A model generated the notes under the pieces. The model was not told the origin of the DNA. It ran no database searches and saw only the letters and a program-made list of their open reading frames with translations. 64,000 nucleotides of DNA from Mytilus trossulus (taxonomy: Eukaryota; Mollusca; Bivalvia; Mytilida; Mytilidae): assembly GCF_036588685.1 (NCBI RefSeq), contig NW_026963295.1:4464001-4528000 (forward strand), in the 5' to 3' direction. Both the position numbers and the translations under genes were made by a program. Within the stretch, counting starts at the first letter, position 1, and each line of letters begins with the position of its first letter. Of the stretch, positions 10,085-21,839 are shown in pieces.

Positions 10085-11555
10085 TATATTAACACACTGT
10101 AATACTTTTTAATGTTTGTGTAGGAAGGGCTCTAAGACTTGTGATTAGTAAATATTGATACGTTTTGCGTTTTTGTATATTTGATTTTACAAAAAGTAAG
10201 TTATTATTATGGAATCTTTCACCTTTGTACACGTCGGTAAATTCTAAATAGGTCATATTAAATCTAGACACTTCAAATGTGGTTTTAAGCAGAGAGTCAA
10301 TGGTGTTCGCTGTGTTGAAGAAATCTTCAATCTGTTTTAATGTGCCTGTGAAGAACATAAAATTGACGTCTTGGTATTGACAGTACAATTTGATGTTTTC
10401 TATCCATTGGAACTTATCTAAGATATTTTTAATAGGACAGACAGATGTAAATCTGCATGTCGGAAAAAATATACCACCCAAAAGGCGCTCCAATAACTTG
10501 TTTGTATAACTGTCAAGTTAATTCAAGTTCCTTGTTTCTTAACTTTACAAATGCCGTTTATTGTGTTTGTTTGAAATTTTTAAAGCATATTCTTGTTTGT
10601 CAACTGATGAAAATGCATTGATAACTGTTTCTTCTTAGTTATTAATCTTCATATTTGTGTACATTGACGCTACATCATAGGCAAACAAAATGCATTCTTT
10701 CTTAACCTTGTGCGACTCTATTTTATAAATGAAGTCTTTCGTATCTTGATTGTAAAAGTGATGACTCTTCAATAATAGTTTTAGAATTAGATCCAGTAAT
10801 CTTTCAATGCGTCTCGTGGTAGAGTTACACTTATGGATGATTGGTCAGTAAGAAATGTGTATGTTGCTACCTATTTGACCAGTTTTAAATGCCTCATTAA
10901 TTATTTCTAGATTGATTTAATGTATTTTTGGAAGAAGGTATATGTGTCCATGTTTTAATTCGTTATCATTCTTCAAAAAAGTATAAGTTTATGAATCTCT
11001 TTTTTCCTATATAGTTTTCAACAATATCTTTTATAGATTTGACAACAACGTTAATATTTATTTGTATGTGATTATAATTGTTAAGGTGACTTATTACTGT
11101 TTGGATGTATTCGATTTTATTTAAAACCACTGTTGTGTTATTTTTATCAGCTTTATATAAATATGTTTTAGTTATATTAGAGCTTTTCCATCTCATGTTG
11201 ATGAAATGTCCCTAAACTGTTTAACCTCAAGTTTTAATGTATCTATTTTTTGTGTCATTTAACTAATTTTCTAGGGCAACATAGTAAAACTTTATTATTA
11301 CAGGCGTACAAAAGGCTCACAAAAAGCTCTTACAAGCTCTTAACTATAAACTCTTCTATTTGATTGACATTAATGGGAGTGTAATGGTGTATTAACGATA
11401 TTAGCTTCTCTAAAATACTTGGAGCATCCCCCAAGCATGCCTGAAGGAATCTCACTGGAATAAATATATGTTCCCTTAAAAACGGGATGATAAATCTGAC
11501 AACTTTCAAATTGTTAGCTTGAAGGAAAGAGAACCGTAGTTTGACAATGATGTCA
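10085..11555 (-). mobile_element. Penelope-like element remnant, minus-strand arm of an inverted pair
   Basis: Read on the minus strand from 11555: FLREHIFIPVRFLQACLGD..., NITKTYLYKADKNNTTVVLN (about 11170), YLLPKIHK (about 10945), RT motif A as FAYDVASMYTN (about 10650-10695), IKNILDKFQWIENIKLYCQYQD and FMFFTGTLKQIEDFFNTANT, ending near YQYL at about 10160. It is better preserved than the plus arm and keeps motif A. No GIY-YIG domain is visible. Open pieces of 134, 76 and 76 codons are fragments of this one protein. Confidence 0.82.
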
Positions 11556-11934
11556 TGCATATGTAATATGTGTACTGCTTTAATCTCTGTTCATTCGTTT
11601 GATGTGTTTGGCTTTTGATTTTGGACTTTCCTTTTTTAACTTTCCTCGGAGTTCAGTATTTTTGTGTTTTTACTTTTTACGACACTAATAAAATTGAGTA
11701 TGGAAGTGTCTATTTTCGGGAGTATATAGATACCTGTCAATCATGCATTGTATTATCTAACGTTGTACAGTTTCTTATATATATATAAAGCAAACAGGTT
11801 CAGATTATTTCGGTAATTTTGTCGTGTAAATGTTTACACAGGCATTTAAGCAAGAAGTTTGGCTAGCCTTAAAATAAGGTTCAACCCATCATGTTGTCTA
11901 AACATGTCCTGTACCAAGTCAGGTATATGGAAAA

Positions 11935-12078
11935 AAAAACTCGTCATAGATACCAGGATAAAAATCTTATATTTACGACGGACGCGCGTTTCGTCTACAA
12001 AAGACTCATCAGTGACGCTTGAATCAAAAAATGTTAAAAGGCCAAAGAAAGAACGAAGTTTAACAAAGCAGAGGCTGT
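11935..12078 (-). repeat. GACGAAACGCGCGTC-type interspersed repeat
   Basis: 'catagataccagga', 'cgcgcgtttcgtct', 'aaagactcatcagtgacgct' and 'aaggccaaa' mark this very common mussel repeat. Here it lies just downstream of the last methyltransferase exon found. Confidence 0.75.
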
Positions 12079-12108
12079 GACTATAAGTAATATTTACAAA
12101 CTTTTTAC

Positions 12109-14607
12109 CTGGTTTTCCAAGTCTTATCATTTCGTACACTGAGTCTTCCGGAATGTCACCTTTTCCAAAAGCACCAGATATACAAATGGCGTCGTACGAA
12201 CCTGCAGAATAGAATAAGTAATGCAATATATCTTAGAATGCAGTCATTATTACAAATAAATTATAGAAAAACGAAATATTATATTTGTTCGAAGCACTTT
12301 TCTAGATTTATCTTCATCAGGAAGGTTCAAAGCCGAATAGTTTAAAGTCAAGGATGTATAAGAATCAAAACAATTGCACATGATTGTTTATAACTATGAA
12401 ACTGGTTGAATCAGAACAATCATGAAATTATCTAGTATACATGTACATGTTACTAAATACGATTAATTGGAAGGTACGATTTATTACGATATAGGTTGAG
12501 CAAAGTGACTACGATAATCCATACTTCTTACTATTTCAATTCTTGAAATGTTGTAGAACAGTTGGCAAAATGAACACTACACTAGTAATTGTAATTTGTG
12601 TTTAAATCATCTGATGCGTCTGACGTATACAAAGTTTAATTTTATCAACAGTTTCTTATATCCCTCTATTTATTCACAAATATGTATAGTAACGTTACTA
12701 ATCAGATAATAAAATTGCTATTTACATTGACAAATAAGCCTTTAAATATAACTTTGTCTTGTCAAGTCTTTTCAGATAAATAAACTCATCATAGATACCA
12801 GGACTAAAATTTTACATTTACGCCAGACGCGCGTTTCGTCTTCAAAAGACTCATCAGTGACGCTCGAATAAAAAAATGTTTAAAAGGCCAAATAAAGAAC
12901 GAAGCTAAAGAGCATTGAAGACCAAAATTTCCTTAAAGTTTTGCCAAATACAGCTAAGGTAATCTATTCCTGATACACTTCTGACAATCTTTTTAATTGT
13001 CAAGTTTACTAAATATTAGTCCCTAACTTGTTTCTTAAAAAACAATGCTTACCTTCTTTAATTTTTGTAGGTTCTGATGTAAAGAATTTACAGTAAAGGT
13101 TGCGATATATCTGTTTCTGTTTTGCCAAGGTCAGCATGCCCTGTGACGGATCAATTCCATCAAAAATACGGAATCCAAGCTCATGCAGCTGTAAAAAATA
13201 TATAATGATTTATTTCATTTTTATCTTCTAAAATTGACAATAAATATAAATTATAATCATTATACATGTTGTCAACATTTTAGATATGGAAAGTTAATTT
13301 TATTCAACATACATCAATTTGTGTCAATTTTCAAACTGTGATATAGAGATTTGATTTTGCTTTACAACACATTAACAAACACAACATGTTGAGGATATCA
13401 AAAGTTTTGAAACACCTTCATGACCATGTTTATGTTTTAGAAAACTGCAGTGGTATTATATGGATAAATGTATTCCAATAACTAGACATTTCGCTGGGAC
13501 TCTGGTTATGTGAGTCCATTGTCTTTTGATTTGTTTCAATTGATTTAAACATGAATTTAGGTACAAAACATTTGATTTTAACAGAAAGTGTAATCAGAAC
13601 AAAGAAAAAACGCATGGAAAAGGTTTAGTTTCTTGCATTTTACTATTTTCACGCTTAAAGTCAAGAGAAATAAAAAATAAAATCCTATTCGAGAAATCGA
13701 AAACGCGCATTTGTGAAATCAGGCGTTGTTCGAATATTTAATCAATAATATCTAGCTTAAGCGGTATGGGCTTTGTTCATTGTTCAAGGCCGTACGGTGA
13801 TCTATAGTTGTTAATGTCTGTGTCATTTTGGTCTCCTGGGACAGTTGTCCCATTGGCAATCATACCACATCTTCTTTTTTTAGAAGGTATTCTATGTTTA
13901 GGTTTGAAGACTTAAATACAATTTACTTACGCGTTTTCCAACCAGACCAGTTCCAACTCCTAGATCAAGTATTTCCACTCTGTCTCGGTTGTCAGTTATA
14001 TATGTTCCTACTGTTTCTGCACAAATATACGGACTTTGCCAACCCTCTTCTCCAAATACCTAAAAGTATGATAAAAAACGGAGAATTGATGTGGGTATAT
14101 ATCGCAATAACGCAAATGTGCATAAATACACACAAACAAAAAATTACACGTTCTTGAATAGAGTTTCTTATACTTATAAAACTTAGTAAATATATATCTA
14201 TAACAATCCTAATTCCGTTAGTCATATTTGACCTGTGATGAATTTGGTTATTCCATTTAGATCCTTAATGATTAATAGCCTCTAATGTTTTACGTGTGCA
14301 TACTTGGTATTCCAAAAAACACTTCGTGTAGATGTTCATGATTTGACCCCAAGAACATTCTTGTGATACAAATATAAAATTTGTTAGAGTGCTGAAGCAG
14401 CACTTTATATATTGTAGTCCTTCAGCATTTGTCTTAAAGAGCATCTTTAATTTACCTAATTTACATCTGATTGTATGACAAGAATATAAATCTAACCTGT
14501 TCATATGTAGTACAGAAATTATCATATTCTTTAATCCTTTCCTCCTGTGTTGGATTACCATCGGACAAATACCATACCCGCTGTTTTTTGCTGTCATCAT
14601 CTTCCAT
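12109..14607 (-). CDS. METTL27: METTL27 (WBSCR27)-like SAM-dependent methyltransferase, 3' exon(s) missing
   Basis: Four coding exons are read on the minus strand, all bounded by gt/ag and in phase. Exon a is 14497-14644 (ATG at 14605-14607; 37 codons, MEDDDSKKQRVWYL...NFCTTYEQ). Exon b is 13931-14059 (43 codons, with SAM motif I as ILDLGVGTGLVGKR). Exon c is 13053-13188 (LHELGFRIFDGIDPSQGM..., motif II region). Exon d is 12109-12201 (SYDAICISGAFGKGDIPEDS...RLGKP, motif IV region). Order and spacing fit METTL27, a class I methyltransferase whose substrate is poorly known. About 156 residues are accounted for, against about 245 in the human protein, so the C-terminal part after 'KPG' is absent from what I can find; reading on at 12108 runs from the donor gtaaaaag into a repeat. 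An acceptor (cttaacag) upstream of exon a at 14645 implies a 5' UTR intron. Confidence 0.82.
12780..12990 (-). repeat. GACGAAACGCGCGTC-type repeat inside a methyltransferase intron
   Basis: A longer copy of the same family, including the inner part 'attgaagaccaaaatt' and 'gccaaatacagctaaggtaa'. It lies in the intron between exons c and d. Confidence 0.78.
13745..13882 (+). repeat. Interspersed repeat ending 'ggcaatcataccacatcttc'
   Basis: The 3' part of the family seen nearly complete at 59.76-60.2 kb: 'ggtatgggctttgttcattg', 'aaggccgtacggtga', 'ttgttaatgtctgtgtcatt'. It lies in the intron between exons b and c. Confidence 0.7.
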
Positions 14608-14645
14608 TTTTTCTTTGGATTGTCTATGAATGGAAAGTTTATTTC

Positions 14646-16239
14646 TGTTAAGGGAAACAAAATGCAAAATTAATTGTTACATTGTATTTTAACTTTTGTA
14701 TTTTGCGACTTTTTTTTAAATAAGCGATTGTTATATTTCCCCACCAAAAAAATGGTTACACATTATTCTTTGCAACAAAGAGTATAATTACAAAAATACC
14801 GAACGCCGAAGTTAATTCAAAACTGAAAGTTTTCAAATCAAAAAGCAAAATCAAAAGCACAAACAAATTAAACGAACGGATAACCACTGTCATATTCTTT
14901 AATTTGTACAGCATTTTCTGAAGTAGAAATATTAATTTTTGCAAAACATATTGCATACATCATGTACATAACGACGTTTATTTAATTTGTATTTGTTAAA
15001 GAGTAATTGAATAACAGATTTGTGAACATTTTGATTATTTCAATGAATACACTCGATGACATCCCTTGTCTCTGATGGGGTCTTTTTAATTTCGAATGAA
15101 TGAATGATTTATTTGCAAAAAAATTATATCCTATGGCAGTTAAAACATTTAGTACATATATGACACAATGATAAACAGCAGGAAACAACAAGAGTTCAAA
15201 TTGTGTTCTGTCAGCAAATCACTAAATACTTTAAGCAAAATACCGTCATCAGTTTTCTCTAGTTTCTGTAAATGACATTTTTTCCTAGGTTATTTCAGGA
15301 ACGAATTTGGATCAAATAATTACATATATTGTAAATAGAGTGACTTATCCAATAATCAGTTCTTCACAGTCAGAAGCATAACAAGAATGCTACTTTTTAA
15401 AGTCAATATTCATTCATTTTAATACCTATGCTAACAACACATTACGTCTACAGATTGATTGACCTATAACCATAGTTAACTTTTGTTTTTAATAACCTCT
15501 TTTATCTTAATATGCATAGACCGCTGATGGCAGACTTATTATTATTTCAATGTTGTCTCTGATTTCAATGTTTTGAAATAAACCATTAATAATTTAGACT
15601 GATTTTATGATCCATAGTGATCAGTACCATGATATTTCCTTTTTTTGTTATATATACTGTTACATGATACAACCAAGAAGAAAATATATATATGTTCACT
15701 ATATAATGCTATGCAATTGGGATACACATTTTTTTATAATGAAAAATTTATGATTTAAGATAAAATCAAAAGATAAATTATAAGAGATATATTGTATGAA
15801 CAAAATAAGATCAAACTAATTTGTATATCTATTTTTTTCCTGACACCGCCAAATTTTCATACTAAAACGACCATATCGATCTCTTCAACAGAAAATAATG
15901 TGACAAATAAAAATGATATACAAAATGTAAAGTTTTGACATCAAAATCATTCACATTTACCTGTAAATAAGACCAACACTGTGTTTATATCCAGCAGAGT
16001 TTATATTATAATTTCAAACAAGGAAGAAATATAAACACAATGAAAGTTATTTTTAATTATGTAATGGTTATTAAAGAACACGTTTCCGGATCAATACACG
16101 TAATACGTCATGGATAATAATAGATAATTTAATAATATTAAGCATATTTGAAATATATTTAAGCAGAAAAATTGTTTTCTTTAGTTTTTGTCTATCAGAA
16201 ACCAGAACAAATTTTAATTATTTTTTTTATCAAAATTAA
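14646..16239. other. Upstream region or 5' intron of the methyltransferase gene
   Basis: No protein-like frame. Because exon a starts at an acceptor, a 5' UTR exon should lie to the right. A minus-strand 'cag|gtaaat' donor near 15970 is one candidate but is unsupported by anything else. Confidence 0.3.
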
Positions 16240-17190
16240 AATGAGAAGTAAATATTATAACCTCCCCTTAATAACTTACGTGACTGCTTCCCTAAAGATA
16301 TAGGAATATTGGTGGTTGTGTTGTGTAAAAGGAATATATAAATGTTTGGATAATAGTACGTCTTTTAATAGGACGTGACACTTTATACTTTAGTTACATA
16401 ATATCTGTTTACATGAATGTTATATCATTTAGCCTGCTTAAAAAGTGCTATGAACATTTTGCACTATTAATTTTATCTCACAGAATGTCCTTCGATTAAA
16501 ACGATAAATACCCGATCTTAATTCATATTATATGAGTCAAAAGCTATACTGTTCGTTAATGACAGTGACCTCTTCTGATTTTCGGTCATGGCAAAAATGG
16601 TTATTCCCGTATTAGCCTTCAAATCTAATGAGTCAAATGTGATAAAAAAAATTCTTAATTTTCAAAATCTATCAAATCCCTCTCAAAATTAATAGATTTT
16701 TTTTAAAGGTAGATATAATAGGATAATCATTATAAACTATGACGTAGAGAGACTAACAGCTGTACGATAGAGAGTTGATTTATCCGTGAAAACATCACTG
16801 TAGATTGTTTAAATCGAATCAAAAGAAGAATGAAAAAAACAGTTCAATTCAAAGATGATAAAATTAAGTGCAATTTAGGACATTATTGTCGATTTGACCG
16901 ATGTTCAGTTATTTTACTAGTGTTCTATGCTTCAATCATACATCAAATATAAATAAACGAAAAGAGACATGTGTGTGCACGTAGTACGATGGATAACCTT
17001 GATTTTCCTAGATTAAAAATGTATGATGTTGTTAATCTGAAGTCTCAAAAGCTAAACTTTTCTCAATTTTTTGCCGAAATTACCATCTTTCACACAATGT
17101 TCAAAACATGCAAAATTGACATTTTTGTCATCTGATATGATTTAACTTACCTCAATTTATATAAAACCAGTATCAATTTAAGATTATTTT
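16240..17190 (+). repeat. Segmental duplication, copy 1 (diverged)
   Basis: Blocks recur in the same order at 17.47-18.48 kb: 'gtgacactttatact', 'aacattttgcactattaatt', 'atgagtcaaaa', and 'tctcaaaagctaaactttt' against 'tctcaaaagtagttttttg'. Divergence is substantial, so the duplication is old. No coding content. Confidence 0.65.
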
Positions 17191-17469
17191 CTAAAAAAAG
17201 TCAAACACTTAACATGCTTAATGTTCATTTGAAATATGTTAATTTAAAAAAAATCGCGTTTTGTCACTGAAAAATGTATTAACAATTGTATTTTTGAGGA
17301 AAATACAGATATTTAACTTTTTCAATTTTTCTGAGTTTGACCTTTCGTATGATTATATTTTGTATATATTGTGATTACAAAGTGATTATATAACAGTGGT
17401 CATCATCCCTTTTATTTTCTATTTATTGAGTAAGATTGGAGAGTTTACTTCGCTTAATTACTGTTTAAG

Positions 17470-18480
17470 AGGATAAAGAATAAGAAATAAATACTAAAGT
17501 CTCCACTTAATAATTAATGTGTTTGCTTCCCCATAGAAATGAAAATAGTTTGGGATTATGTTGCGCAAAATTTATATGTGAATGTTTAAGGATGTCATGT
17601 TTTTGAATTCTTGTCATATTTTCGATTTTCTCAGGTTTTATCCATCCAAATGTATTAAATTTTTTTTTACACGACACCCCACTTTTGTCTTCATAAATCT
17701 GTTTAAAGGGTAAAAAACAATTCCAATGTTAACAAATAGTAAAGTCTGAAGAAAACCCTATTCCCGCCATTTTCTAAATGTCTCGTATTTTGAAAACTAC
17801 ACACGAGACTAATGATTTTATTACTTTATTTTGTTTAAATATCAAAGTTGTTTTCATTTTAAGCAATCACATGAAATCCTTGTTATTTTAAATTAGAGCA
17901 GCAGACATCCTTAAACATAAACTTAATTACCCAAAGACAGGACAAAAATTGTTGTGTACATGCAACACGACAACACAGTCATCCATATAATAAAACATTT
18001 TCAATTGAATGTGACACTTTATATCTTTATAACTTAATATCGGTACACCTGAATATGTTATCGTTTGGTCTGTTTTAAAAGTGCTCTGAAACATTTTGCA
18101 CTATTAATTTTATCTAATGTAATGACCTTAAATTGTTTCAATAACTAACATATATTAATTCAATATATATGAGTCAAAAACGTTTACCACAGTTACTTTT
18201 TGTCAAATTTTTTTGGCTGATTTGGCAGATGTTGAATGTTAAGACTTTTACAAGTAAACAATTTAATTATTTGTGGACGTGGAAAGATAGATAACTATAA
18301 TTCTAAAGTGGTTTTTTTTTATTAAAAACATGATGATGTCCGCAATCGGAAATCTCAAAAGTAGTTTTTTGTCTCCATTTTGGCCGAATTCTCAACTTTG
18401 AGACATTTTTTGGCATCTAATTATATCGATAATGAATTCATTTACATCAATTATTTTTCTTTTACCTTAAGTTAAAAGTT
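17470..18480 (+). repeat. Segmental duplication, copy 2 (diverged, with a TIR-element insertion)
   Basis: Partner of 16.24-17.19 kb. It differs mainly by the insertion at 17590-17910, absent from copy 1, so that insertion came after the duplication or was lost from copy 1. Confidence 0.65.
17590..17910. mobile_element. 321-bp TIR element flanked by TTAA
   Basis: The left end is GGATGTCATG and the right end GCAGACATCC (7-bp inverted ends GGATGTC/GACATCC). TTAA flanks both sides, at 17586-17589 and 17911-17914. TTAA duplication is the hallmark of piggyBac-type insertion, but the terminal bases are not the usual CCC, so the superfamily is uncertain. No coding capacity. Confidence 0.65.
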
Positions 18481-18734
18481 CCTGACGGGTAGATCTAATA
18501 AAGAAATAAAATATGCATATGCGGCATACATTAGTATGTGCAACAGTTGAATGTTAAGATTTGCAATAAAAATTGATAATTCTGTTTTGTCGAAATTATA
18601 TTTAAGTGAGCAAGTGCCCTAGCCTAAAGGTTTTGAGATTCTTGTGGAATACTCAGCCTAATGGGAATGGAGAATGTTTTTCTTTATAAAACAACTCATG
18701 TGCGAAAGTTTCAATTTACCCAAAAAATGAAACA

Positions 18735-18900
18735 GACAAATTACTCACTCTTGCAGAAGACGGCTTCATTAGCCGTACCGTGGGTCCCCAATGCTTTTCA
18801 ACTTTGACTTTAAAAATATTTAGATCCGAGCGTCACTGATGAGTCTTATGAAGATTAAACACGCGTCTGTTGTTTTAAATTATAAGCCTGGTACCTTAAA
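18735..18900 (+). repeat. GACGAAACGCGCGTC-type repeat, degraded
   Basis: 'gagcgtcactgatgagtctt', 'aagattaaacacgcgtctg' and 'aagcctggtacctt' mark the plus-orientation 3' half. Upstream 'gtgggtccccaatgcttttc' matches the inner part of the same family. Confidence 0.7.
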
Positions 18901-19232
18901 TAACTATCCTTCTCTTTTTTTAAAGTGATTTTCTATTTAGAAAATATATTGTTTATTATTGAAATTAGAGGTTAAAGCATAAAATCCCCCTTTCACAACT
19001 ATAACAATAACATGGACTAATCTTTCAAAGGAAAAGATGTGTTATACAATTAGTGACGCAGTTTGTATGCAAATTTTTTACGCTATATTTAATAAGCAAA
19101 TCTTAAGTTTAATAGAATTAAGTAAGAATAATTGTATGATGCAATGGTAAGCAAAGACAGACAAAACTTCATGTAGAAATATTCTGGAAGCTAATGAATG
19201 TCAAGATGTACTTAACCGGTATCGAAGGTTAT

Positions 19233-19618
19233 ACGCAAGAAATTAATAACGTGTTGTTTTCAATATTTCACATCACTGGGTCGATACCTCTGCTGGTGGA
19301 CTATCAGTCCCCGAGGGTATCATCAGCTCAGTAGTCAGTATTTCGGTACTGACATGATTTAACAAACTTTACTAAATTTTGTCCGTTTATAAATTTATAA
19401 ATTATTAAGAAACTAAGGTTTCAACTCCCTCAGGCAAAGTTGGCTTTAGATGAATTTGGCTATTTATTTTAGGTATTTTTGACATACAGCTCTTCAACGG
19501 TTTCGGTACTTATACATCTTTGGATTTCAAATGTTTGGCTTTGAGCGTTCCTGATGAAGGTAAATCCAGAAAAGCGCTTCGGACGCAAGAAATTAATAAC
19601 GTGTTGTTTTCAATATTT
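19233..19618 (+). repeat. Interspersed repeat bounded by a 36-bp direct repeat
   Basis: The insert at 19269-19582 starts 'cacatcactgggtcgatacc', includes 'tggactatcagtccccgagg' and ends 'tccagaaaagcgcttcgg'. It is bracketed by an identical 36-bp sequence at 19233-19268 and 19583-19618. This is either an unusually long target-site duplication or a tandem remnant in which the 36 bp belongs to the repeat's own 3' end. Confidence 0.65.
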
Positions 19619-20623
19619 TATAGTCTCATTTTGTAATATAGACGTGATAGATGTACTTTAACATATATTAACCAGAATACATATAGATAAGTTGTACTTA
19701 AAGATTTATCCACAAAAATATTTACATCTGTTGTACTTGAAGATGTACAATCAAGAACATATAGATAACTTGTACTTTAAGATAAATTGTGTGCTTATTT
19801 ATCATTTAATATTGTCTCTAATAATGTACGTATGTCGTATTTGCCTCTTGTAAAATGAAATAACAACAATACCGAACTCTAAAATATATATACATAAACA
19901 GAATGTCCCTAGACAAAAGGCATAATCAAAAGCGAAATTACATGGATATCAACTGTCATGTTCCTGACTTGGTTCCGGCATTTCCTTTTTACAAAATTGT
20001 GGATTAAACCTTGTTTTTTAGCTAGCGAAACCTCTTTATTCTTGAATATAAAATATGTCCTTGGTGAAATAAACACTAAAATCACATTAAACAGATGACT
20101 TGTGAGTAGATTTGTATTTGTAATGATTTGTTTCAAACATATAATTTTAACGTTGCTTGTCTGAATTATTTGAGATGAACGCAAACATACACAATGGGAC
20201 GATTTCTATATAAATAATTCATTAAAGCGTCATATATATTTACACTCAGATGTATTGCACTAAATAACAACCTTCTCGTTTAAGGTTCAATTAAGGTAAA
20301 CTTTCCATATTTAAGGACAAAGACGTCTTTCATAAAGAACTTAGTTATTGACCTGGACTCATATAAAGTATTATACAGTATGCGACTTTGGTTTCGACCA
20401 TATTTGTTGACCTCGTTTGTAATTGTTAAATATATATTTTCGAAATAATTATTATAGAGACAAGTGCCATAAACGAACGGATTGAAATTTTTATGGGTTG
20501 TTCAGCATTCTTTGAAAGATGTTTTCTCTAAAATATGTATCACGTTCGATCATTTTGACTTTAACCAAAAAATACACAGGCTAAAACTCACTTTCCAGAG
20601 GACTGCTTTATTCTCTTTTTTAA
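19438..20623 (+). repeat. 1186-bp tandem duplication, unit 1
   Basis: The sequence from 'agttggctttagatg' to 'tctcttttttaa' repeats directly at 20624 with a constant 1186-base offset. I see one mismatch near the left junction (ggcttta against ggcttga). The 91-codon minus-strand frames at 19909 and 21095 are identical and derive from a dispersed repeat, so they are not genes. Confidence 0.9.
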
Positions 20624-21809
20624 AGTTGGCTTGAGATGAATTTGGCTATTTATTTTAGGTATTTTTGACATACAGCTCTTCAACGGTTTCGGTACTTATA
20701 CATCTTTGGATTTCAAATGTTTGGCTTTGAGCGTTCCTGATGAAGGTAAATCCAGAAAAGCGCTTCGGACGCAAGAAATTAATAACGTGTTGTTTTCAAT
20801 ATTTTATAGTCTCATTTTGTAATATAGACGTGATAGATGTACTTTAACATATATTAACCAGAATACATATAGATAAGTTGTACTTAAAGATTTATCCACA
20901 AAAATATTTACATCTGTTGTACTTGAAGATGTACAATCAAGAACATATAGATAACTTGTACTTTAAGATAAATTGTGTGCTTATTTATCATTTAATATTG
21001 TCTCTAATAATGTACGTATGTCGTATTTGCCTCTTGTAAAATGAAATAACAACAATACCGAACTCTAAAATATATATACATAAACAGAATGTCCCTAGAC
21101 AAAAGGCATAATCAAAAGCGAAATTACATGGATATCAACTGTCATGTTCCTGACTTGGTTCCGGCATTTCCTTTTTACAAAATTGTGGATTAAACCTTGT
21201 TTTTTAGCTAGCGAAACCTCTTTATTCTTGAATATAAAATATGTCCTTGGTGAAATAAACACTAAAATCACATTAAACAGATGACTTGTGAGTAGATTTG
21301 TATTTGTAATGATTTGTTTCAAACATATAATTTTAACGTTGCTTGTCTGAATTATTTGAGATGAACGCAAACATACACAATGGGACGATTTCTATATAAA
21401 TAATTCATTAAAGCGTCATATATATTTACACTCAGATGTATTGCACTAAATAACAACCTTCTCGTTTAAGGTTCAATTAAGGTAAACTTTCCATATTTAA
21501 GGACAAAGACGTCTTTCATAAAGAACTTAGTTATTGACCTGGACTCATATAAAGTATTATACAGTATGCGACTTTGGTTTCGACCATATTTGTTGACCTC
21601 GTTTGTAATTGTTAAATATATATTTTCGAAATAATTATTATAGAGACAAGTGCCATAAACGAACGGATTGAAATTTTTATGGGTTGTTCAGCATTCTTTG
21701 AAAGATGTTTTCTCTAAAATATGTATCACGTTCGATCATTTTGACTTTAACCAAAAAATACACAGGCTAAAACTCACTTTCCAGAGGACTGCTTTATTCT
21801 CTTTTTTAA
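20624..21809 (+). repeat. 1186-bp tandem duplication, unit 2
   Basis: Near-identical to unit 1. The junctions share the short sequence AAAGTTG at about 19434, 20620 and 21806, consistent with microhomology-mediated or unequal-exchange duplication. Near-identity implies a recent event or an assembly artefact. Confidence 0.9.
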
Positions 21810-21839
21810 AGTTGTTTTTTTGTAAAAAAAAAAACGTAT

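Noticed and set aside
19909..21370. Two identical 91-codon minus-strand frames
   Set aside because: Identical only because of the 1186-bp tandem duplication; the sequence derives from a dispersed non-coding repeat.
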